DNA of 64,000 bases, from positions 1 to 64,000 of the forward strand of contig JAFXTE010000077.1 of assembly GCA_017525245.1 (NCBI GenBank), in the 5' to 3' direction. The position numbers were made by a program, and so were the translations under genes. The notes beneath the pieces were generated by a model. That model was not told where the DNA came from and searched no databases. It worked only from the letters and a program-made list of their open reading frames with translations. This DNA comes from Bacteroidales bacterium (GTDB lineage Bacteria > Bacteroidota > Bacteroidia > Bacteroidales > WCHB1-69). Each line of letters opens with the position of its first letter. Positions within the stretch are counted from its first letter, which is position 1. Shown in pieces: positions 17,995 through 25,665 of this stretch.

Positions 17995-18600
17995 TCCGGC
18001 AAACTGCACGAACACGCTGTTGACGATCAAGTCAATGAGCATCTCATAGGAGGGCTTGTACTGTTCGTATTTGTCTTCCACAAAGAAGGTGTAGCTCAGG
18101 CCGTTGAGGGTCACGCTGAGCATGTCGGCGAAGGCGACGGCCTGCTGCTCGACGGTTGCGGGCGGGTCGTTCGTCGGTTTGGCGTACCAGACCTTCTTGA
18201 ACAGCTGGTGTTCCCAGTCTGAAAACTCGGCCATCCGATTACGTAAGTTGTCGAAACGGAAGTCGTTGTCTTCCAGGTGTTTGTCTTTCATGGCCACTTG
18301 GAGTGTGCCGGCTTCAGCGATGAGTTCCACGCGTGCGAGGAGGTATTGGCGGAGGCGGGGCAGCACGGGTTGACGGTCATCGGCCACGGTCTCCGCCAGC
18401 CGTTGCTGTATATGGTCGATCTCCGAGATGACCGTGGTGCAGAAGAGTTCCTCCTTGTTGCTGAAATAGTTGTAGATGGAACGTTTGGCCTTGTGCGCTT
18501 TCTGGGCGATGTCGTCCATGGAGGTCTTCTCGAAGCCGAACTTCCGGAAAAGTCCGCTCGCGACCTGCTGTATCACCTCGCCCGTCGTCGGTTTGTTCAT
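17971..18600 (-). CDS. TetR-family transcriptional regulator
   Basis: 209 residues from the ATG at 18598-18600. The N-terminal helix-turn-helix is textbook: FRKFGFEKTSMDDIAQKAHK, then AKRSIYNYFSNKEELF (residues about 15-55). The C-terminal ligand-binding part is helical and not conserved enough to name a ligand. It is first in the minus-strand efflux set and so is the obvious repressor of that set and of itself. An inverted repeat (TTTTTGCAC-N15-GTGCAAAAA, 18601-18633) lies immediately upstream as a candidate operator. The last few codons and the stop are made of an octamer tandem repeat, so the original C-terminus may have been altered. A longer frame to 18873 is not needed. Confidence 0.9.
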   Translation of the reverse strand: MNKPTTGEVIQQVASGLFRKFGFEKTSMDDIAQKAHKAKRSIYNYFSNKEELFCTTVISEIDHIQQRLAETVADDRQPVLPRLRQYLLARVELIAEAGTLQVAMKDKHLEDNDFRFDNLRNRMAEFSDWEHQLFKKVWYAKPTNDPPATVEQQAVAFADMLSVTLNGLSYTFFVEDKYEQYKPSYEMLIDLIVNSVFVQFAGHDEAMRR

Positions 18601-18683
18601 TTTTTGCACGTTTTTAGTTTCAGGGTGCAAAAATACAAAAATTCCGGTTTCTTTTGTCAAATCGGGATTTTTTTGTATTTTTG
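18601..18683. promoter_or_regulatory. Divergent promoter region, tetR / toxin-antitoxin
   Basis: Plus strand: TTTG at 18653-18656, 19 bases, then TATTTTTG at 18676-18683, an excellent Bacteroidota promoter leading into the antitoxin at 18710. Minus strand: TATTTTTG (18628-18635) with TTTG at 18658-18661 (22-base spacing) could serve tetR. The inverted repeat TTTTTGCAC/GTGCAAAAA at 18601-18633 overlaps the tetR -7 box and would suit TetR autoregulation. Confidence 0.65.
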
Positions 18684-18709
18684 CCGTTGATATTAAACAC
18701 ACCAGAAAG

Positions 18710-18976
18710 ATGACAGCAGTGCAGTTAAACACGATGAATACGGAATTGTGGCAGAGCATAGGCGCCATAGCCGACTGCGAGCCTCTGATGCGGAGACTGA
18801 CTCGGTATGCCAAAAAGTTGGCGAAGGAGAAAAGAGACGAGGCGCTGATGAGTGAGGAAGAATACTTTGCCAAGATTGAACGAGCTGAGCAACAGGCAGC
18901 CCGAGGGGAAGGTATGGAATTGTTACCAGGCGAAGATCTGACTACTTTCTTGAAACGTAACGGCTATGAAATATAA
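18710..18976 (+). CDS. Antitoxin of a YoeB-type toxin-antitoxin module
   Basis: 88 residues, charged and helical. It starts 27 bases after a strong -7 box. Its stop overlaps the toxin start by 11 bases, the usual coupled arrangement. The N-terminus (MTAVQL..., then ...IADCEPLMRRL) resembles the antitoxin at 52242-52490 (MTAVEL..., ...IAEDEGLMRKV), though the partner toxins differ. The role is assigned from position and from the adjacent toxin; no DNA-binding family is recognisable with certainty. Confidence 0.75.
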   Translation: MTAVQLNTMNTELWQSIGAIADCEPLMRRLTRYAKKLAKEKRDEALMSEEEYFAKIERAEQQAARGEGMELLPGEDLTTFLKRNGYEI

Positions 18977-19241
18977 AGTATTCATTATGCCTGAGGCCGC
19001 AAGCGATTTGCAACGCCTTGCCAAAAATGAACCTAAAGCTTTTGCCAAGGCCAATCGTTTCATAGAAGAGCTTGCAGAGCACCCCAAGACAGGCACAGGT
19101 CATCCTGAACCGTTGAAAGGCAAGCCTGAAGGACGATGGAGCCGTGAAATCACTAAGAAACACAGACTCGTGTATCGTATTTTCGAAACCGAGGTGTACG
19201 TTGATGTATTGACTGCCTACGGGCATTATGGAGACAAGTGA
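18966..19241 (+). CDS. YoeB/Txe-family mRNA interferase toxin
   Basis: 91 residues. The second half carries the typical YoeB signature: HPEPLKGKPEGRWSREITKKHRLVYRI..., ending in AYGHYGDK. Family members bind the ribosome and cut mRNA in the A site, and are neutralised by the antitoxin encoded just upstream. Length and catalytic-region residues (Glu, Arg, His, C-terminal Tyr) look complete, so the toxin is probably functional. Confidence 0.88.
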   Translation: MKYKVFIMPEAASDLQRLAKNEPKAFAKANRFIEELAEHPKTGTGHPEPLKGKPEGRWSREITKKHRLVYRIFETEVYVDVLTAYGHYGDK

Positions 19242-19419
19242 CATCCTGCGTTAGCGGCAGAATCTCTTGTGTCGCTGGGATTATAAGGGGATAGCCTGCG
19301 ATTGTGAAGAAACTTCCCCGCATATCGTTTTCCAAGACAGGACTATTTCAGCCCCAATAGTGGAGGTCCTTTCTCTTTCTGAAAAATTATTGAACAATGT
19401 CTGGATATTAAATAAAATG

Positions 19420-19427
19420 TATTTTTG
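19420..19427 (+). promoter_or_regulatory. -7 box of the tRNA-like transcript
   Basis: TATTTTTG matches TAnnTTTG and lies about 12 bases before the tRNA-like element. No convincing -33 box at standard spacing. Confidence 0.5.
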
Positions 19428-19438
19428 CGGTTGAAACA

Positions 19439-19519
19439 TTGGTTGATGGTCGCAACATGGTAGCGGGGCACGCTCATCATCGGAGCCTGCATATTGAGGG
19501 TTCGACTCCCTCCGCCAAA
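19439..19519 (+). ncRNA. tRNA-like small RNA (atypical or degenerate tRNA)
   Basis: The 3' part is a perfect tRNA T-arm: GAGGG, loop TTCGACT, CCCTC (19496-19512), followed by CGCCAAA. A D-arm-like segment (TCGC, loop AACATGGTA with GG, GCGG) lies at 19450-19466. An anticodon-like hairpin has an eight-pair stem with one C-C mismatch (GCACGCTC/GAGCCTGC) and a 7-base loop ATCATCG that would place CAT at the anticodon. The acceptor stem is poor: TTGG/CCAA pairs, but the rest is mismatched. A promoter and a strong terminator frame it, so it looks transcribed. It could be a worn tRNA-Met/Ile2, a tRNA-mimicking RNA or an integration remnant. Confidence 0.4.
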
Positions 19520-19523
19520 TCCC

Positions 19524-19552
19524 AAAGGAGGCTTCGTGCCTCCTTTATTTTA
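19524..19552 (+). terminator. Rho-independent terminator after the tRNA-like RNA
   Basis: Nine-pair stem AAAGGAGGC/GCCTCCTTT with loop TTCGT, followed by a T-rich tract. It ends the small transcript starting near 19435. Confidence 0.85.
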
Positions 19553-19690
19553 TTTTTCGGTATTGGATTCCGTTCATTTTGCTCGTTTCCACTATTCCCC
19601 AATTTTGTATCCAAACCATCAAACATGGCATCTTTCGTTTTCATAGTGGCAATAATACTATTGCGGATGTTTTTAAACTACTTCTTTTTC

Positions 19691-20333
19691 TTACATTTTC
19701 CCCTTCGCCAGCTTCTTTGCCGTATCAACTTCCTTGATGAGCTGTTCTGATGTAGGAAGATACAATTTGTATTCGCTGGCGAGAATTGTTTTGTTGTCTT
19801 CGGGCAGGGCTTTCTGGAATGCGCTGCTTGCGGGCAATAGCCAGAACGCTCTCTTTATCGTTGCTTAAGAGTAGTCGTTCATAGAGCATGGAATTGATTT
19901 GCCGCTCCGTTTCCCGCGCTGTCCACGCATTGTTCACCGATTCCAACTCATAATACTCGCGCTTGTCAGGATCTGCGATAGCGGTAAGTAGCTTATATTG
20001 ACCCCAGTTCAATTGCGTCCGCAGTGCGGACGCAATTGGGTAAAGTCGGTAAAATGCCCTTGCACGCTCTAATTGTCTTGGTCCAAATCCGCTGCCATAG
20101 TCAGGTTTCAATCGTGTGGAAAGGTTCTTAATCAGATAGGTGCCATAATCGGCACGCTCTTTCCCTTGTTGTTCTTCTTCAAAGATGCGTTTCCCCAAGT
20201 TCCAGTACATCTGCACTCGACAGAAGTCCACGCTTCGCACAGCGTTGCTGCGTGCTGCTTCTATTATTTGACAGGCATCTTGGTAGAGTGAGTCTATGGG
20301 TGTGAAGGTCATAAGATTTGTTTCTTTCTTCAT
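19691..20333 (-). pseudogene. DUF1016 (YhcG-like) nuclease, broken by an internal deletion
   Basis: The first 170 codons encode a normal DUF1016 N-terminal domain: WNLGKRIFEEEQQGKERADYG..., then SVNNAWTARETERQINSMLYERLLLSNDKE. After ...VLAIARK the frame changes and stops at 19725. In the next frame the expected C-terminal end of the PD-(D/E)XK nuclease domain reappears (ALPEDNKTILASEYKLYLPT) and stops at 19691. About 100 residues, including the nuclease core, are missing between these parts. A deletion with frameshift is the simplest reading, so the gene is dead. It is a typical defence-island passenger beside the operon at 21.7-33.5 kb. Confidence 0.8.
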
Positions 20334-20584
20334 CCTAATCTATATAATATTTCCGCCGACAAACATACAAAATCCTTACGTGAAAAACAACCGAAAATAA
20401 TGTTTAACTTGTTAAAAATCAAATATATAAAAATAACATTTTTCGATTTGAAAGATGTCGTTTTCGTGAACAAAATTGCAGATTGCAGAAAAATTGCAAA
20501 GCCCCGGGCATCCACTCGTAGGGTGGGGCGGTGTGAATTTTGGAAGATTTTGGCGATAGTACGTTCTCTGGCGAGGCGGAGGTT

Positions 20585-21050
20585 CCGTTTGGTAGAAAAA
20601 TGTCCTGCTGATCCGACATTCATGGATCGGATAAGACGGCGGCGGGAATGAACGGCACTACCAAGCGTGCTGGAAGCAGGCCATCTTAATAACCCCACAT
20701 AAGGCCGACAGGTCGCAGTGTGGGGTACGCGGACGGTTCGCGGGACTACGTGTCGGAGACACGCCACAAAGTCGCCAGCAGTAGCGTGTCTCCGACATGC
20801 CTCCAGGCGACCGCTTCCGCCACCCCACACAAGCGCAACGGAGTGGAGCGCAGTATGGGGTTATTAGGATTCCGTGCCTCCGGCACGAGTCTGCAACCGG
20901 AACTGTCATCCCTTGTCATCTACTACTGGCAAATTGGCAAAGGAAGACGATGATATGACCATGACGATGCGATGTTATCGGCACGGGCAAGCGTTTTCGA
21001 CAGGGTGGGGTGGCCAAACGGAATGGCGGTGAGTTGTTCGGTAAGGTTTG
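20585..21050. repeat. Long non-coding direct repeat, copy A
   Basis: Starts CCGTTTGGTAGAAAAATGTCC and ends near GGCCAAACGGAATGGCGGTG. It matches the block at 21160-21621 over nearly its whole length with scattered substitutions. Inside are GATCCGACATTCATGGATCG, two CCCCACA/TGTGGGG-type stems (20693-20728 and 20823-20862), GTGTCGGAGACACG / CGTGTCTCCGACAT inverted repeats, and a GTGCCTCCGGCAC hairpin. Frames through it are not conserved between copies as protein. The 250 bases before it (20334-20584) are AT-rich with no gene I can support. Confidence 0.85.
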
Positions 21051-21159
21051 CGCGTGCGGGTTGTCGATGAGTGACGGCAAATGCCCGTTCGGCAATCTCT
21101 GTGCTGATGGTAACAGCATGATAGTCAACCCCATAAATAACGGAAGAGCCACCACCAGT

Positions 21160-21621
21160 CCGTTTGGCAGAAAAATGTCCAGCTGATCCGACATTCATGG
21201 ATCGGATAAGACGGCGGCGGGAATGAACGGCACTACCAAGCGTGCTGGAAGCAGGCTATCTTAATAACCCCACATAAGGCCGACAGGCCGCAGTGTGGGG
21301 TACGCGGACGGTGTGTGAGACCGCGTGTCGAAGACACGCCACAAAGTCGCCATGCTGTAGCGTGTCTCCGACACGCCTCCAGGCGACCGCCTCCGCCACC
21401 CCACACTGCGCTCCACTACGTTACGCTTGTATGGGGTTATTAGGATTCCGTGCCTCCGGCACGAGTCCGCAACCGGTACAGTCCTTCTATTGTCTTCTAT
21501 TGGTAAATCGGAGGAGAGAGACGATGAAATGACCGTGACAATGTGATGTCATCGGCAAGGGCAAGCGTTTTTCGTTATGGCGCGGTGGCCAAACGGAATG
21601 GTGGTGCGTTGTCTGGTAGCT
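21160..21621. repeat. Long non-coding direct repeat, copy B
   Basis: Same order of landmarks as copy A, offset by about 575 bases: CCGTTTGGCAGAAAAATGTCC at the start; GATCCGACATTCATGGATCG; CCCCACATAAGGCCGACAGG...TGTGGGG; CCCCACACTGCGCTCC...TATGGGGTTATTAGG; GTGCCTCCGGCAC; and the end GGCCAAACGGAATGGTGGTG. It ends just downstream of the HNH nuclease stop codon (21656), so it lies at the 3' end of the defence-like operon. Confidence 0.85.
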
Positions 21622-21655
21622 TTTGCTGTTGCAGGGTTGTTCAGACAAACTGGAA

Positions 21656-22600
21656 TCATCTAAAGCCCCAGCGTGCACGATGCGCAGCGAGGCAATCTCT
21701 GTTTGGATAGAATGATTCGTTATACGGGAGTTTAATGGGTTGGCCTTCGAATTGGGACAAAGCGAACACAGAATTTGAGTCTTCAGCAAAATTACAGTTA
21801 ACTAAAACAGTATAGTCATCAGAAATGGAAATTAGTCCTCTGTCAAAAGCACGATGCAGGTTTGGACAAAGAGCAATGCCATTGCCAACAGAATCATCGT
21901 GGGATTCGGAGAATGGGATAATATGGCAAGCATCCACCATACTGATACTTTTATCAAAAGAGTTTAGTCGTAGCCTTGAAATGGCACAAGTGTGGTCATA
22001 GATTTGAGGAATCACCACCTTGAAGGCTTGTCCTCGCATGTAGTTGTTTTCGTCAGCATCCCTTGCGACCATTTTATTCTTTTGAACTCCCGAATCTACT
22101 ATTTGTTTGATCAATGCCGTTTCAAGCGGTGGAATTGAAATTTGAGTATATGAACAGTATGGTATGTTAAAGTATTGTTCCACCAACGTTTTTTCAAGGA
22201 TGGTGTTGCAAACAGGATTCATCATAAAGTCAGACAAACTTCTGTCAATGATTGCAAATGCAACACAGTCGTTTAGTTGGAAAAAACTACCAATTCCCGT
22301 AGGAATGCATTTGCCCGGTTTTGGTACAAGTTTCCAAAATGATTCGCTGCCCAAATGGAAGAATGGGTAGTAGAAGGTCGGGTTAAAGGGCACTGAAGCA
22401 GGTACGAGCTTGATCCATAGATGTTTGAATGTATGGAAAAGCAACGGCGATGGTTTGATTTCAGAGGACAACAAATCACCGCTTTGAAATAAGCGGAGAA
22501 CACTCAATAGCAGAATTGGCTTGTGCGGGGCACCGCCATTTTCTCTGTTTCTCCTCAGGGTGGAAAAAGCTTTCTGATAATAAGCCAAATCTTTCGTCAT
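21656..22600 (-). CDS. HNH endonuclease with SBD-like N-terminus
   Basis: 314 residues. The C-terminal third is an HNH nuclease: Cys near 206, DACHIIPFSES near 223-233, then NGIALCPNLHRAFDRGLISI, with the His/Asn/His catalytic pattern and zinc-site cysteines. The N-terminal half has APHKPILLLSVLRLF at residues 24-38 and FYYPFFHLGSESFWKLV near 95-111. That pattern (PHKP-LLL, then YPF..L....W) matches, from memory, sulfur-binding domains of type IV enzymes such as ScoMcrA that cut phosphorothioate DNA. It is the last gene of the nine-gene operon, 53 bases after the previous gene. The likely role is restriction of a particular DNA state. Binding specificity is inference. Confidence 0.8.
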   Translation of the reverse strand: MTKDLAYYQKAFSTLRRNRENGGAPHKPILLLSVLRLFQSGDLLSSEIKPSPLLFHTFKHLWIKLVPASVPFNPTFYYPFFHLGSESFWKLVPKPGKCIPTGIGSFFQLNDCVAFAIIDRSLSDFMMNPVCNTILEKTLVEQYFNIPYCSYTQISIPPLETALIKQIVDSGVQKNKMVARDADENNYMRGQAFKVVIPQIYDHTCAISRLRLNSFDKSISMVDACHIIPFSESHDDSVGNGIALCPNLHRAFDRGLISISDDYTVLVNCNFAEDSNSVFALSQFEGQPIKLPYNESFYPNRDCLAAHRARWGFR

Positions 22601-22653
22601 CCTACCGGCAAATCACGGCGGCAAAATTAAGAAAAATTTGTAAAAGAAGATTC

Positions 22654-23220
22654 TTATAATTCTTCTGGGAGTTCGTCTTCTTCGTCAGGAATTTTCGTAT
22701 CAAAAGCCAAGAAAACCTCTAAAAATGCTGTTTCTTTGTAAAAACAATTAGGATCATCAAGCATCTTATCTTCTATAAAATGGAATCCCCAATTGGCATA
22801 TTCCTCCATCGTCTTCATAAGCATATCAACTGCTTTTCGGGAAGTCATTTCCCCTTTTTCCAAAGCGATGAAATCAATGTCGGTGCGAGCGACAAGGGCG
22901 GTGAATAGGTACTCTCGGAGTTTTGGATAAGCCTTCCTTCCCTTAACAGAATCCAAATTACCCCAATATTGGATAGGCTGACCAAAAGTCTTACGTTTTT
23001 GGGTATCTTCAATGAGTGGTCTTCTTTGGTCAAAATACAAACCCATAAAGAAAGCGACAATAAATATTTCATAACCACCACCGAATATCTTGCCTCTTTC
23101 TTCACGCAATGATGTTGCACCACGACCATACTCACAAAAGATTTTAATGATGTCTTCGTATCTCTTTTCCCATTGTGGGTTACGACTCGCCCACAAATCA
23201 TATATTTTTTCTGTTGCCAT
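22654..23220 (-). CDS. Conserved-looking 188-aa protein of the defence operon
   Basis: 188 residues, soluble, starting MATEKIYDLW. A hydrophobic patch GGGYEIFIVAFFMGLYFDQRRPL (residues about 47-69) is followed by a polar, helix-rich region and an acidic tail (EEDELPEEL). The pattern of a short hydrophobic helix ending in G(F/Y)...RRPL reminds me of small dnd-associated proteins and of DndE-sized partners, but I cannot assign a family. It starts 22 bases after the DndD-like gene and precedes the HNH gene by 53 bases. It could be a DNA-binding or structural subunit. Confidence 0.65.
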   Translation of the reverse strand: MATEKIYDLWASRNPQWEKRYEDIIKIFCEYGRGATSLREERGKIFGGGYEIFIVAFFMGLYFDQRRPLIEDTQKRKTFGQPIQYWGNLDSVKGRKAYPKLREYLFTALVARTDIDFIALEKGEMTSRKAVDMLMKTMEEYANWGFHFIEDKMLDDPNCFYKETAFLEVFLAFDTKIPDEEDELPEEL

Positions 23221-23242
23221 AATGGATATATTTGTATTATCT

Positions 23243-25429
23243 TTATAATAGAGAATTCTTTACGATTTCAATTGTTGTTTGGATAGTCTCAATCTTATTT
23301 TCGTCAAAAGGTTCAACTTTTTTAATTCGATAAACAGAACAATTTAACTTATTTATAGTTTCCATATCCAATTTTTTTTCTCCTGTCTCATTATCTAATA
23401 TCAGCAGATCTTTGGTAGCAATTACACATTGTTTATCAATTTGATCAATGACATTATAGAAAATATCTCTTTTATAATTGCCAAATGAAGATGTTGGCGC
23501 ATCAAAAATTAACGGATAGTCCTGTTCGCGTTTTAGCGTGGTGATTTGTGAAATAGCAAATAAAACAGACATATACATAGTTGTCTTCAACGCGCCATTC
23601 GGGTTTTCAATTCGAGTGTTATTGTCGCTATATAATTCGATTCGTGCAGAATTATTGATTGTTTTTCTGATGCGGATTATGCCATAAAAATCGTTCTTGT
23701 TCAATTTTTTTAGATACTTGTTTGATTCTGCCTCAAGCATTTGGAGGAAATTATTGATGTTTTGTTCTTTCGCATTAGCAAATGCTTTGGTTATTCTTTC
23801 AAATGCAGTATGAACTCGCTGATAAACCTGCGTCATTGAGCTCCCTGGTGTAAGTTGAGACAATTTTTCTTGTATCTCTGCCTTCAAACTCTCCTTGAAT
23901 TTTAAAGTGGTTTCTAATTCAGAAACACGACTTTCATAGCGACTTTTTGTGTCGAAGAAACCTCTTAAATCCAATATATTCTTATCTAGTAATTCTGCAG
24001 TCGAACCTGATTGCACCAGTAAATCACTTTGCTCTTGTTCCAATTCTTTTAACTGTTTCTCAACTTCTGCTAATTCTTCTTTCCTTGTGTTTACAAACTC
24101 CAAACAATCCGTAATCGTCGTTGCAATTTTTGAAATTTCTTGCTCATTATCTCCACTTAATCTGATCTGGCGAGAATGTAATTCATTGATGAAAGAATTG
24201 ACAAATAGGGGTTTTTCATCGTCTTCTTTCGTATTAGAATTGATATTAGCTTCTTCTGCTATATGAGCAAGATATTCATTAAGTTTATTACACATGAATT
24301 TGTAAGCGTCTGAATCTTTAGGGGCAGGACGACCACAAACCTTACATATTTCATCATCAATCATTTCTTTCATTGTTGCCTCATCGGGCAAATTCCACGG
24401 CAATGGGACAGCATCATTAGCTAGTTTCTGAATTCTCGAAATAGCCTCCCGTTCACCAGCTTTTTTTGCACGGCGTTCTGTTTCTTGCTTGTCAAGTCTT
24501 CTTTTTTCTTTGCTTAAAGCAGATACTTTTGCAGAAAACTCTTTTATGATAGGAGGAAAAGAACGCAAAATCCAATATTCATCCAACAAATTAGTATTAT
24601 ACTCGCAAGATGACAAAGCAAGTAATCTTACACGCTTGTCTTTAAGACCTTTTATGCGTTCTTTTATTGCTTGATAGCGTTCTGTTGTTTCTTGATTCTT
24701 TTCTAGATTTTCCAACTCTGAGGAAAACTTATTGATGGAAATCTTCTTTTGATTAAGTTCTGTTTTAATGCTCTGAATATCGTTTACAACATCAGTTAAT
24801 TGGGCGTTCAGTTCTTTTGCTTGTTTTGATACTTTTCTGTCGTTTTGCAATTCGCGACTGGTTGCACGTGCAGAACTTTGTTCAAAACTTGATGTCAAAT
24901 CAACCAATTTATCAAAATCTCGAATTCCCGAAAAAGTATCGACCAGGGTTTTCAATGCAGTGTCATTGTCAAACACATTAAGTTCATTTTCACCTTTAAA
25001 CAAACAGTATTTTCGTATTACAGGCTCAAAGCACATATTTAATAGTATATCACCAGCAACTCTACGGCGTTCAGAACCGTCTACAACATACCCGATAAAT
25101 TTGTAATCCTTTGTGCGTATGTTGTCAGTGGTTGTTTTTTCAAAGGTGAAACATTTCTCTATCTCTTTTTCGCCATCATGTTCAAAGCTTATATTTACAG
25201 CAACCTCATCACTCTCTCCTATTCTCAATTCTGATTTTCGCTTTTCAGAAATGTGTGATTCTTTTCTGTTCTCACCTGTTGTGTCGAAAAGCCATTCCAA
25301 TGCTTCAAATAAGGTGGTTTTCCCATCGCCATTATCTCCGATTACTAATGTCAGACTTTTTGATAAAGAAAGGTGATTGTCACCATAATAACTGCGAAAG
25401 TTCTTGATTTGTATTTTTTTTATAATCAT
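23243..25429 (-). CDS. DndD-like SMC/Rad50-type ATPase
   Basis: 728 residues. Walker A GDNGDGKTT at 31-39, long coiled coils at about 190-330 and 400-570, a zinc-hook-like CKVCGRP near 361 in the middle, and a Walker B region DYPLIFDAPTSSFG near 640. This is the Rad50/SbcC architecture shared by DndD, the ATPase of DNA phosphorothioation, whose exact role is thought to be nicking or DNA-structure handling. Its start overlaps the 77-aa gene stop by 4 bases (ATGA-type coupling). Given the DndC-like gene in the same operon, DndD-like is the best call; a generic AAA_23 defence ATPase is the alternative. Confidence 0.82.
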   Translation of the reverse strand: MIIKKIQIKNFRSYYGDNHLSLSKSLTLVIGDNGDGKTTLFEALEWLFDTTGENRKESHISEKRKSELRIGESDEVAVNISFEHDGEKEIEKCFTFEKTTTDNIRTKDYKFIGYVVDGSERRRVAGDILLNMCFEPVIRKYCLFKGENELNVFDNDTALKTLVDTFSGIRDFDKLVDLTSSFEQSSARATSRELQNDRKVSKQAKELNAQLTDVVNDIQSIKTELNQKKISINKFSSELENLEKNQETTERYQAIKERIKGLKDKRVRLLALSSCEYNTNLLDEYWILRSFPPIIKEFSAKVSALSKEKRRLDKQETERRAKKAGEREAISRIQKLANDAVPLPWNLPDEATMKEMIDDEICKVCGRPAPKDSDAYKFMCNKLNEYLAHIAEEANINSNTKEDDEKPLFVNSFINELHSRQIRLSGDNEQEISKIATTITDCLEFVNTRKEELAEVEKQLKELEQEQSDLLVQSGSTAELLDKNILDLRGFFDTKSRYESRVSELETTLKFKESLKAEIQEKLSQLTPGSSMTQVYQRVHTAFERITKAFANAKEQNINNFLQMLEAESNKYLKKLNKNDFYGIIRIRKTINNSARIELYSDNNTRIENPNGALKTTMYMSVLFAISQITTLKREQDYPLIFDAPTSSFGNYKRDIFYNVIDQIDKQCVIATKDLLILDNETGEKKLDMETINKLNCSVYRIKKVEPFDENKIETIQTTIEIVKNSLL

Positions 25430-25659
25430 ATATTCGATTTTAAAAAGTTACTAACTTCATTGTAAATTTCTCTTTCTGTGGCATTTTGTTCATTTCGGTA
25501 AATGATTTGAGCAATGGCTTGAATTACAGGAATGTCAGAATCCAACGCATCTGATATTAAACTGTAATCATCGGGATTGTAGCCATAGAAATTAACAAGC
25601 TGCCCATCAGCAATCACAGCTTGCAAAATTTTATCGCAATTTGTTTGATACTTACTCAT
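25426..25659 (-). CDS. 77-aa protein of unknown function in the defence operon
   Basis: 77 residues, starting MSKYQTNCDKILQAVIADGQ, mostly helical, no recognisable domain. Coupled on both sides: it begins 6 bases after the helicase stop and its stop overlaps the DndD-like start by 4 bases. That tight fit argues for a real gene whose product is needed in proportion to its neighbours. It may be a small subunit of the helicase or SMC complex. Confidence 0.65.
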   Translation of the reverse strand: MSKYQTNCDKILQAVIADGQLVNFYGYNPDDYSLISDALDSDIPVIQAIAQIIYRNEQNATEREIYNEVSNFLKSNI

Positions 25660-25665
25660 AGTGCA

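Noticed and set aside
19439-19519. Ordinary tRNA gene
   Set aside because: The acceptor stem has several mismatches and the anticodon stem is three pairs too long, so it is listed only as tRNA-like.
20330-20830. 166-codon minus-strand frame in the repeat region
   Set aside because: It crosses the repeat and AT-rich sequence, has no domain, and is not preserved in the second repeat copy.
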